NCBI RefSeq assembly: GCF_021869535.1
Contig: NW_026262659.1
Location: 12,392,321-12,456,320 of the forward strand
Origin: Mytilus californianus
Taxonomy: Eukaryota > Mollusca > Bivalvia > Mytilida > Mytilidae
Direction of reading: 5' to 3'
DNA: 64,000 nt
Positions 43,587-54,145 of this stretch are shown one piece after another; within the stretch, counting starts at the first letter, position 1; the number at the start of each line of letters is the position of its first letter. The position numbers and the translations under genes were made by a program. Below the pieces are notes generated by a model that saw only the letters and a program-made list of their open reading frames with translations, searched no databases and had not been told where the DNA came from.

Positions 43587-46500
43587 AACGGGCTGAGACT
43601 AATGGCCAAGTGTCAGCCCGCAATTGCAAAATTAAAACAGACTTAGTAGATATAAACCAGACAAATGAGGATCAAGTAGATAGAAACATTGAATGTGTGT
43701 TTCTTGGTAAGGGGATTGAAAATCAAATGGTGAACTCTGCCAGTAAGAAAGAAAGTACAGATTTTGTTGCTGAGCCTATACCGGAGGACCAAGGTCTCTC
43801 TTTAAATGGTGATAGTGGTCAGGATACAGGTGCTAAAAAGGACGTGATATTTAACAATAAAGAGGAAATTGTAATTGATCGCGTAACAGCAGCCAGTATT
43901 AAGGTACCAATGGAAGTCAGTAATAAAAAAATAAAAGCTGTAATTGATACTGGAGCAGAAGTTACTGTTTTAAATGAAGACATATTTTTCCGCCTTCCAA
44001 AAACAAGCAGATCAAAGTTGAAACCAGCACTGAAAAAACTAGTTGTTGCCGAAGCAGGGAAGCAATTGGGAACAAAAGGTATAGCAGCAGTGACGTTAAC
44101 ACTTGGAGACTCAAAGTTTGTCTGGGATGTATATGTAGCAACAATTGGTGATGATTTGTTGCTAGGCTGTGATGTCCTTGATGAAATGGATATAACAGTA
44201 AACTCTAGAAAAGGAATTCAACTGAATGGAAAATGGATTGAGTGTGAAGTTAACCGCAAGTCAGACATGATAGCAAGAGTGGTTTTAACTGAAAATGTAA
44301 CCGTTCCAGCCAATTCTGAGATGATAGATGATATTATTTGGTGGGAGTGATAATACTGATGCTATAGATACCAGATATACCATGCTTCAACCAGTGGTTG
44401 AGGATAATCGGAAAATTATGGTTGCACAAATCCTTGTTGACCCTTTTGAAAAAATCATCCCCGTTAGACTGGTCAATATGGAGGACCACCCTGTACAGTT
44501 GAAAAGAAATTATTTAATAGGAGAGTTACATCCAGTTACAAATATTACACAGTTTGATGACATCCAAAACAGTACAAAACCTTTGGACGATAATACCAAG
44601 AATATCTGCAAGTTGCACAATTTGAAGATGAATATGAGCCTTACAGATGAACCAGTAGGTATTCCTGATGACTGGAATAGTACCATTCGGAAATGTAAAG
44701 CAGAAAATTCCTTGGAGATGGATGATAAATGCAGAAATGAGGCCAAAATTCCTGCATTACCAGATCATCTTAAGGATTTATTTGAAAGAAGTAGTAAAAA
44801 CATAGCAAATGAAGAGACCAAACGAAAGCTTTCAGATATGCTCCTCAAGAACAGCAAGGCATTTGCTGGTTCTAAAACTGATGTTGGAACATGTTCCTTT
44901 ATAAAGCATAGAATAGACACAGCAGGTGCAGCACCAGTAAGACAGCCACTTAGAAGGACACCAATAGGATTTGAGAATGAAGAATTTGAGAACTTACAAG
45001 ATCAACTTAAGACGGGAGTTATCAAACCATCAAAATCAGCATGGGCTTCACCTGTAGTACTTGTTCGGAAGAAAGACAACTCTGTGCGCTGGTGTGTGGA
45101 TTTTCGCAGAGTCAACGATCTTACAATTAAAGATGCCTACCCAATTCCTCGCATAGATATGTGCCTTGATTGTCTAGCGTCAGCGTCCATATTTTCATGT
45201 CTCGATCTTCAAAGTGGTTATTGGCAGTTACTGGTAGAAGAATCAGACCAACCAAAGACTGCATTTATTACCAAGTATGGCCTGTATGAATATACAAAGA
45301 TGCCTTTTGGACTCTGCAATGCCCCAAGCACTTTCCAGAGATGCATGGAGTTGATATTTAGAGGACTTCAATGGCAAACACTCCTGATATATCTCGATGA
45401 CATTATAATTTTTAGTTCTGATGAAGAAGAACATCTTAAAAGACTAGATGAAGTTTTTTCAAGACTTATAAATGCAGGGCTCAAGCTTAAACCATCTAAA
45501 TGTGATCTGTTAAGAGAAGAAATATTATACCTAGGCCATGTGGTAGGAAAAGAGGGAATAAAGCCAAATCCAAAGATAGTACAGTCCGTACATAGCTGGA
45601 AAGTTCCATCAACAGCAAAAGAGATTCAACAATTCCTTGGTCTATGTAATTATTACAGGCAGTATATATTCAAATTTAGTGACATTGCAGCTCCACTCAG
45701 TTATCTTACCAGAAAAGATGTACTTTTTAAATGGACACATCCCTGTAAAGAATCTTTTGAAAAATTGAAAAACGCACTGACAACATCACCAATATTGGCA
45801 TAGCCACAATCAGACGGAATGTTTATATTGGACACAGATGCATCTAATATAGGTATTGGCGCTGTGCTGTCTCAAATCCAAGAAAACAAAGAAAAGGTTA
45901 TATCATATGCATCAAAGAAGCTAGACAGGGTACAACAGAGGTATAGTGTCACAAGACGAGAACTACTTGCAGTTGTCACATTTATACAGCAATTTCGGCA
46001 CTATTTGCTTGGAAGAAAATTTTTGCTGAGAACAGACCATGGATCATTAAGATGGATATTTGCATTTAAAGACCCTCAGGGACAGTTAGCACGATGGATT
46101 GAAAGTCTTAGTCAATACAATTTTGACATTCAACACCGTCGAGGTACAAAACATTTGAATGCTGATGCAATGTCTAGAAATTCTAATGAAAATGATCTTT
46201 GTATACATTTGAAAGAGGGAAATCTTGATTCCAGTTGCACTGAATGTATTGAATGGAAACAAGAATGGTCAGAATTTAGAAAAAAGGTTGATAATGTAAA
46301 GAATTTAACTGATAAACCTATGATAAGGAATGTAACACAGTCAAGCCATAGTCATTGTTCCAGTTGGCTAACTAAATACACAGAAAAAGAGATGAGTACA
46401 TTCCAGAAAGAAGACCCAGATTACAGTTTTTTACATAAATGGATGGATGAAGAAGAAACACCAGATAGAGATAAATGTGCCAGTTTCAGCCCAGCAGTAA

Positions 46501-47687
46501 GACATTATTGGTTGAATTGGAGTAATATTGTCCGTATTGGTGGAGTAATATACCAAAAATGGAGAGAAGTTAAAAGTGAACAAGATCACTTACAACTTCT
46601 AGTACCAGCTGTTATAAAGAAAGAAATAATAATCAGCTGTCACGATACTGCATATTCTGGTCATTTTGGTATTAAGAAATCAGTCCAGAAAATGAAAAAT
46701 TATTTTACATGGTATCAAATGACAAAAGACGTCAGAATACACATAGAAAATTGTGTAATTTGTACTAAAAGAAAAAGTAGAAAATCAAAAGCTGGGTTGG
46801 TTGATTATAGAGTGGGTTACCCTTTAGACAGAGTTAGTATTGATGTAATTGGACCTTTACCACAAACACAGAGGAGAAATAAATATTTATTGGTAATAGG
46901 AGATAATTTCACCCGTTGGATGGAAGTTTATCCTTTGCCACATCAAAAGGCTGATATTGTGGCACATAAGTTTGTAATGGAATTTATAACGAGATTTGGA
47001 ATACCACTAGAACTGCACAGTGACCAAGGCAGCAATTTCCAGAGTGAATTGTTTAACGCTGTCTGTAGCATATTAGAAATAACAAAGACCCGGACAACAC
47101 CTTACCATCCTGCCTCAAATGGGCTTATTGAGAGGTTTAATCGTACCCTGGCAGGAATGATAAAAAGTTTCATCAACAAGAATGCTACAGACTGGGATGT
47201 AAACATCAATCTACTACTGGCAGCTTATCGTAGTACACCACATCCTGCTACAGGCTTCTCACCTAATTTTTTAATGCTAGGTCGAGAAATAAGTATTCCA
47301 ATAAAATTGATATATCCACTGCCAGACCAGAAATATGAAGGGCAAAATGAGTATGCTCTAGATCTTCAAGATAGATTACAAGATATGTATCATATTGCCA
47401 GGAAACATCTCAAGACCAATGCAGAACGACTTAAAAAGAATCATGACACTAGACTGACAAAACATATATATATAAAGGGAGATCTTGTATATAAATTTGA
47501 CAAAACTATAAAACAAAAATTTAAATCCCCATGGCTTGGTCCCTATTTTATTTCAAAAGTTTTGAGCACAGTGGTCTATGAAATCTGTTTTAAATCTAGA
47601 AATGAAGTTGTTCATATAGATAAATTAAAACCGTATGTAGGTGAAATACCAGACTGGGTTAATAGAAAACTCAATCAATTAGAATAA
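43538..47687 (+). pseudogene. element 2 Pol (PR-RT-RNaseH-integrase), nearly intact
   Basis: Starts in -1 frame to gag. Protease: AVIDTGAEVTVL (catalytic DTG) and LLLGCDVLDEM. A frame change at ~44328-44350 moves to the frame holding the rest. RT: WCVDFRRVND, AYPIPRIDMCLD, MPFGLCNAPSTF, catalytic YLDD (~45390) and FLGLCNYYRQYI. TAG at 45801-45803 interrupts between RT and RNase H (normally a Tyr in LAYP). RNase H: LDTDASNIGIGAVLS, RRELLAV, TDHGSL, HLNADAMSR. Integrase: H-H-C-C finger (~46640-46760), first Asp (SIDVIGPLP), second Asp (HSDQGSNF), Glu (NGLIERFNR), and a C-terminal GPYFISKVL stretch. Only two lesions are visible, so it was active recently or one or both are sequence errors. Confidence 0.94.
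43577..43620 (+). promoter_or_regulatory. -1 frameshift signal: GTTAAAC + stem-loop
   Basis: G TTA AAC (43577-43583) is in the gag register and is directly followed by the gag stop TAA (43584-43586). Pol is open in the -1 frame from 43538. After a 5-nt spacer, cgggctga (43589-43596) pairs perfectly with tcagcccg (43613-43620). Skipping one G-G mismatch, two more pairs extend the stem towards a loop at 43600-43609. Heptamer, spacing and stem fit known -1 frameshift signals. Confidence 0.8.
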
Positions 47688-47779
47688 ATGTTATGTTAAG
47701 AGTAAACATACACATTTTATACATGTATTTATTTATTCCTGTATAAAAATAATATTTTAGACTTGTTAATTTTATAAAG

Positions 47780-47814
47780 TATTAAGTATTGATTAATTTT
47801 ATTCTTACAGAATT
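47780..47814 (+). promoter_or_regulatory. 3' splice-site candidate before element 2 ORF3
   Basis: Branch-like ttgattaa (~47789) then ttttattcttacag, AG at 47809-47810, four bases before the ATG at 47815. A TATA-like tataaaa at 47742-47748 is an alternative promoter signal. Confidence 0.55.
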
Positions 47815-48402
47815 ATGGTACTGTTTCAATGTTCGAAGTGTCCTTTCCGAGGAAATACGAAAAACACAATTCAACATTTTATAATTAAACATGCTTCGGT
47901 TGACCGAGTCCCATTTGTATGCAAAACCTGTAACTTTAAAACAATTTCCCATGCTAAATGGCAAAGACATTTAAAGGATGTTAAAAAACCTCATGTTAAC
48001 AAAGAACATATTTGTATGAAAAGTATTAATCCTTATGTGGTGATTGTGGGTGAAGACATTACAGAATTTGAATCAACATGTATAAATGACAAAATATTTA
48101 TACAAGAAGAAGAGGAGATTGAAATTGTGGAAGTAAATATTGACCCCAAAGATGAACAAATTTTGGAATTAGAGAATAAATTGGTAGAAATGAAATCAAC
48201 ACATGAAAATCAACTTAAAGACTTAGAAGAAAAGCATACATTTGAGTGCCTTCGATTTGGGAATTTTATAGAGAGACTGGAAAAGAGGAAGACAGATCTT
48301 AAAGAAGAAGTGAGAAAACTCCAAAATAGATTAACCGAGACTCAACCCAAATCCTCTAAGAAGATCAGAAGTTCTGTTTGTGTCATTGAATCAAGAAAAT
48401 AG
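47815..48402 (+). CDS. element 2 ORF3: double C2H2-like zinc finger + coiled coil (env position)
   Basis: Intact 195-residue frame between pol and the 3' LTR. Residues ~6-26 form a C2H2-like finger (CSKC-x11-H-x4-H). Residues ~41-65 form a second (CKTC-x12-H-x7-H, atypical spacing). The middle has a NPYVVIVGEDI stretch and a run of Glu. The C-terminal ~80 residues (ILELENKLVEMKS to LQNRLTE) have heptad-like hydrophobic spacing typical of a coiled coil, ending in a basic tail. No signal peptide or transmembrane segment, so not an envelope. Same architecture and position as ORF3 of element 1, though sequences are hardly alike. Role unknown; nucleic-acid binding plus oligomerisation is inferred. 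Confidence 0.82.
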   Translation: MVLFQCSKCPFRGNTKNTIQHFIIKHASVDRVPFVCKTCNFKTISHAKWQRHLKDVKKPHVNKEHICMKSINPYVVIVGEDITEFESTCINDKIFIQEEEEIEIVEVNIDPKDEQILELENKLVEMKSTHENQLKDLEEKHTFECLRFGNFIERLEKRKTDLKEEVRKLQNRLTETQPKSSKKIRSSVCVIESRK

Positions 48403-48567
48403 AAAGAACTTTTTAATTATATTGAACTTTTTAAAATGAATGAGACTTATTGTGATATATACATGTATATTGTTTTACTGTTATATATGTATGCTTCTTA
48501 TGTTGAAATTTGAATATATATTCATTTTATTTCATGTCAATTCTAGGGACAGAATTCTTTTTTCTTT

Positions 48568-48578
48568 GAGAGGAGCAG
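48568..48578 (+). promoter_or_regulatory. element 2 polypurine tract candidate
   Basis: gagaggagcag directly precedes the 3' LTR at 48579; short and interrupted by one C. Confidence 0.65.
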
Positions 48579-49213
48579 TGTTGTGCCACGATTATTTACA
48601 GTATTCTTTTAATAATAACCTTCATTCATTGCTTTTCATTTGTATTTCCCGGTGTATATTTTCCGCGAAACTAGGTCATACATATTTTCACTTTTGTACA
48701 CTTGCTTGTTATGCGGAATGATTTTCTATAGTTACAACATAATTACCTAATTCAGAAGTTATTAATGCATCCTATTTTATCCATAGTTATCCTTTTATAA
48801 TGTTAGAATTATCCAAAATCATACTTGTCAAGTTAAAGGCCATTTTGGTTTACTTTCACAATTGTGTACACGCGTACTATTTTTAGGTGTATTGATTAAC
48901 TTGATCTTTCAAACGTTTAGAGAAAAGTATAGTCAGTTTCAAATTATAGCCGCTGGCGAACAGCTGAGTTTCAGACAGTGACCCAGAATTATTTATTCAG
49001 GTATTTTGGCACACACTGCAATTCTATTTAATTGATTTATTAATAACTATTGTTAATGATATTAGCTTTTAATAAAGCTGCTTTTATTTATTTAAACAAA
49101 TCTTATTTCTTGATTATCCAAAGTTTGGACTTCAAAACAGTTTTATTACTTTGACTTTAATTGATATTTGTATAATATCTGCCAAACCATTTACAATAAC
49201 GGTTGGCGTTTCA
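48579..49213 (+). repeat. element 2 3' LTR (635 bp)
   Basis: Same length and ends as the 5' LTR; e.g. 'ttacctaattcag' versus 'ttaccttattcag' is one of few differences seen. Confidence 0.97.
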
Positions 49214-49509
49214 TATGTACTCCGTGAAATTTACTTAATGATAAAAAATAAACTACAAAACATCTTATTATCATTGAAATACATGTTTTGTGTTTATTAT
49301 TTAATCTAACGATCAACGCGAAGTGAAAATAAATATTTTCAACGTCGAGACGGATTGTGTTATTATCGCCACCATCTTGTTTACATTGGTTACAAAAAGT
49401 AGTTCGGTCAACGTCGTCTATCGAAAAATAAACAACGTCAAGAGTCACTACCGGAAGTCGTCTCGACCAATCATATAAACGTATTTTCCTAATATGCAAA
49501 TCATATAAG
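49214..49509 (+). repeat. foldback element, outer part of right arm
   Basis: Starts with the duplicated tatgt, then is the reverse complement of the outer left arm, ending 'caaatcatataagaatt'. The 102-residue minus-strand frame over it also follows from the repeat. Confidence 0.92.
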
Positions 49510-49640
49510 AATTATTGGTGTATAAACTGGACCAAGTCACTCACAAACATATCATAAAAGTACTTCGGACTTTCATTTGTTTGTGAGTGAATTGGTCGAG
49601 TTTATACACCAATAAATTCCTTTAAAAAGGCGTTTAATCC
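49510..49640. repeat. second copy of the foldback-centre hairpin
   Basis: ggtgtataaactggaccaag (49517-) pairs with 'ttggtcgagtttatacacc' (to 49610) around a 'tacttcggactttc' loop. It is followed by 'ttcctttaaaaaggcgttta'. The same module forms the centre of the foldback at 39930-40090, here lying just outside its right arm. Confidence 0.85.
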
Positions 49641-52600
49641 TATAGTAGAAATAAGTTTGTTCGTGAAAAGTGTCAACAAAGAGAAGTAACTCGTAAATTA
49701 CTATCGGCACCGTTTCGTCAGAAATTTCGACACATCGAAATGGCACATTTGCGTATTACAGCGTATTAAGTGGCACAAATTTGACACAGGCCAGTTCATA
49801 AAAAAGCCTCATCACATATTTTAAATTCAGCATAGGTTCCCCAGAAGTTAAGAAAGAATTTTCCACTTAATATGTGTTGAAAAAAATTGACGCGACGAGT
49901 GACGACCTGGCCACCGTTTCACAAAGCCTTCTTAACTTACGATTTACGATCCGTTTACGAGTGGTTCTACTTTCCCGTTACGTGTGTTTCACAAAGGCAT
50001 CGTAAAGGACTACTAAGTTGATCGCAAGTTACGCACTGTGTATCATCGTAAGTGTATCGTAAAACGGAACTCTAGCTGTAAACAGGAGGTGTGAATCGTA
50101 GTTTATTTACATCGGAATATGACACACTCTTCTTTCACAGATCGACGAGTCGAGCATGCCGATGAGAGCGGACGTGAAAATGTTTGCAGAGAGAATCCTT
50201 CAACATCATTGAAATTGTTTTGCCAAATTGGTTTCATGGATAAATATTGTTATCCTTACATCTTATATTTTATGTTTTGAATTATATCTTTTTGTTGAGG
50301 AAAGTTTCTGCAGATATTTTCAGGTTTGTTTGATACATGTGGTCAGATGGAATCCATTATAGTAGTTTCCATGTGGGAAACTATCAGACCAATCTATTTG
50401 ATGTCTGAGGGTTTTAGCTGTTGTCCCCCTGATGGATCGGTAGTTTCTTTCCGAGATGCTTTATTGTAGGATTTTCGGCTTTCCTTTACCAGGAATACAG
50501 CTGGGCATTTAGCGATATCGGTTTGGAATCCAAGTTTGTCCTTTCAGGTTCTCTTTCGTTGCCTTGGCATTTGTGCGGCATCCGGGGTGACATTATCCTT
50601 TATTTTGTATATAATTGTTTTTATATTTTGAATTTTTATATTTGTGAGGACGAGCGAATCAGGTGAGTGGGTGTGTTCGTATGTTTTTTATTTGTAGACG
50701 AAATACAAGCCTTGTATCTTTGATGGGTTACTTCTTTTGATATTCAATAATACTTTTTTTCTTTGTATCGGAAATTTGAAATAATAGACGTGTTTATATC
50801 TGATTACAGGATTACACGAATTTTTGAACAATTATTTGATAATGTCTAAAGTTATTATAGTATTGCAATTTTAGAGGAGATATGATTGATTGATTGCTGT
50901 TTTCTGAACGTACAGTGGCAAATATTTCATGCAGATTTGTGACCAAGAGAAGAATTTTCGAACAAGAAATAAGAAGTTGCATGCGTTGTCGTTGAAAAAG
51001 AATTAAAAGAAAGTCCAATAAAAATAAACATAACCAGTGTATATAATGTGCGAATCCTGAAATACCATTTTCACTGTATCCGTTATGAATTTCTAATGTA
51101 GAACGATAAATAAACAGACGACAAATTCATGATTTTTTAAAAGAATAAGAAATAAGATATAATGTGTACTGTTTTTATAAATTCATGATATAGGTACGAG
51201 ATGCGGACGGGTTTTCATCGCGCCTACAGCCATCCAGGTGTAAAATTGATACACAAATAGATAAATATTAAGAATAGTTCACGAACAGAGCGTGCAAAAG
51301 ATTTAACAGCAGCAGTTAAGTTTCATTTGCAGAAAAATGTACCTTTTAACATAATTATTAATGTTGTATAACTTAAAACAGGTTTTGTTATTCAGCTTGT
51401 TGATATTGAATTAAATTTCACTATGCTGTTTTCGTTATGCGATTCATGCTTACTGTCGAATAATGATACTAGACTTTCATTTTCACTGTAGGGGCGATTC
51501 ATTTCTACATGCAATGCATTTTCACGGAAGGAAATTATTTAATTTTCATCATATAACGTCTTAATTCAGCCGACTCTCTAACAAAATTTATGAAGTCAGA
51601 AAGATTGATTATATGTGACCCGCCACGACATTTCCAGGCTTATGGAGGTAGAACATCATTGTGAGAAAAATGCCGTTAACTATATGTGACTAGCCACTTC
51701 CAGGCTTATGAGGGTACACTGTCTAAACTTTGCTTTTTGTACATTTATCTAGAACATTCTGAAGCAAAAACAACTCTGTCATGTTATTATGACCTATTTT
51801 TGTAATAACAATGAAACGAGTCATTCCGATTACCGACATGATAATGAGACTGTTCGATGACGAATTTTTCATTATCGAAGACCCTTATTTATAAAATGCA
51901 AAATTATTGTATTCTATTGGCGCTTAGTAATCTTCAACAGCGTATTTGAATAAAAATTTCAAACGAATTAAATTTACAACATTACAAACAGTTTTTAGTT
52001 CTATTTTAGAAGATGTAATTTAAACTTGTTAAAATGAAGTTAGTATAAAATTTGTCAAAGAAAGCTTTTAGAATTCCTTTTTTTTATTTGTCTTTTAACT
52101 TAGATTTATGATGCATGTCTTTATACATAGTATGCGACGTGTAGCAGTTTATAAGTAGTTGTTCTCATATATGCATTTGATACAGTGCATTTATTATGGA
52201 TATATTTTAGACTCCATTTATGAAAATCTATAGATCAGAGAATTTTGATTTTTTGTATCAATTTAAAATGTAGATTCAAATATTTCTATGTCGTTGATAC
52301 AGACAAAAAGATCTTATCATGTCAAAATCATGATACAACAGGAAATTTTCATATGCACGGTCTGAACACTAGAATTTACAGAATAAGCATATTTCTTACT
52401 GAATAGAGAAAAATTGCCAAAAGAATTACAGAATGCAGAAATGTAAAACCCACCCACCCCCCTTTTTCCTCCCTAATCCAGACCCTCATTTATCATTGTG
52501 ACGGATAGTTTTGTTTGTTCTGTTTAACTGTTTTTATTTTCGAAAAGAATATTTGTACAAGGTGTTGTTAATAAATGTAACGGACAATATATACCATGCC

Positions 52601-53945
52601 CTCTCAGCCGACGTCGTAATTTCATTTTTAATGAAAGAAAGTATTTAAAAGCTTCTCTCCCTGTGCAATATGATTTATTAAACTCATTAGGCAGAACAAT
52701 TTTTATGACTCCTTGCATAATTGTTTAATCGTATTAAATTCTGTAACAAATTTATATTAATAATAAAAGTTTCAGATCTTTAATATTGAAAACGGGTTAA
52801 AATTATTTACTTGCATTAATATTGATATAAAAACATCCAGTTCGTTTTTTTGTGTTTTTTTGTAGATCTAAGAAAAAAAGCAACTCTGTTACACTAAAAC
52901 AATTGACTAATTAAAATTGTCACATGGTGTCTTCTGATGTCGTCTGAATTATAATGTAAGTTATTGATCTGTAATTTATATATTCGCCATCCGTAATTAT
53001 TATCTAAAATGTTTATTTGGCATGCCATACTCGATAGAAGTGCGGACGTGAAAGAAAGCACTCTTCACAAAAACATGAACGAAGATTACATTCCACGGAG
53101 ATTACATTTCGATGATTTCGTCATTTAAAAAACATAATACGTGAATCTGAAGATAGAAGTTGTATTAAAATTGAATGTTGACACCTATATCGATCTGTTG
53201 GATGTAGAATTTATTTTCAAAATAGGTGTTTGTTTAGGGTATACCATTCCACGGAGATTACATGCTTAACAAATCTCTGCAGTTTTCAACTTTGTTTAGT
53301 TTTCAAGACTGATATGATTTGGAATAAATGACGATTTAACAAAATTGTTTATGGTAACCTTATAATCAAATTTAACTCATATCACACTCTATGTTGTGCT
53401 AAATATTTAGTCTTGCTTGGTCTTCTATCCGTTAACGGGAATTACAGGTTTACGAAGAGAACATTAGGATGGCCGGTACGATCACTATCGTTGATCAATA
53501 TGTACTAAACTTTATAAAAATTAAAAATATAGATAATAAAGAAATATAAAAATCTCAGATATATATATAACAAGCTACGGGTATATAACTCGAAGTCGTT
53601 AGTTTTGCTTTGTTACGGTGGGACAAATCAGATCGGAGAACCAGTGAGTAGCGCAAAGCTAACAAAACCTGCGTTTCAGGAGTAAGTGCATGGGACCTAT
53701 TTGTATCATGTTTTATATCTGGTTCTATTGCCAATGTTATTTCATTGATACTGTGTCTATCCAGTCTGTATCTGGATATAATATCCATTTCATTTTCAAA
53801 ATGATCAAACGAAGAAAGTGTGGTTCTAATATTGAAGATAACGTATAGCATGCTTTGAACTCATTTGATATGACTTTTTGGAGGAAACAGACTCTTTTCT
53901 GTTGAAGAAAAAATGACCAAAAAAATGCCCAAATATCGTAGTCAC
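49641..53945. other. no recognised gene
   Basis: AT-rich. 49900-50090 is rich in 'cttacgat/atcgtaa' motifs in both orientations ('cacaaagccttcttaactta'), probably an old MITE. 50880-50950 is dispersed repeat D ('gattgattgattgctg', 'gtggcaaatatttcatgca'). 51610-51720 contains a short direct duplication ('atatgtgac(c/t)', 'ccaggcttatg'). No supported coding region. Confidence 0.5.
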
Positions 53946-53949
53946 ATGA

Positions 53950-54145
53950 CTTCCATTGTTGCTTTAAGAAATGGGATCAAACCGGGGTCAGTTTTCCGAC
54001 TGCAACATGTCAAATTAACACAAAAGTACGATTTGAGAGTACTCGCAGTAACTGAAAGCTAGTTAAAAGCCATAAACTATAAATAATAAAAAAAAATCGT
54101 GGATTAGAGACTAAAATCAACTAATACACATCCATGGGATTTAAT
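53950..54145. repeat. dispersed repeat fragment related to 10040-10110 and 37140
   Basis: 'tttgagagtactcgcagtaa', 'ctgaaagctagttaaaagcc' is close to the reverse complement of 10055-10115. 'gggatcaaaccggggtca' resembles 'ggggtcaaaccgtgacc' at ~37140. Confidence 0.6.

Larger units (their letters stand above)
40235..49213 (+). mobile_element. element 2: Ty3/gypsy LTR retrotransposon, 8,979 bp
   Basis: LTRs of exactly 635 bp each, TG...CA ends, 5-bp duplication tatgt at 40230-40234 and 49214-49218, PBS, leader minisatellite, gag, pol (PR-RT-RNaseH-IN) and a downstream zinc-finger ORF. Removing it rejoins the foldback arm ('gcaaaaatatgtactccgtg', compare the opposite arm), confirming both ends. 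The LTRs look nearly identical (I noticed only a handful of differences), suggesting a fairly recent insertion, but gag and pol each have a frame change and RT-RNaseH is cut by one stop codon. Confidence 0.97.
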
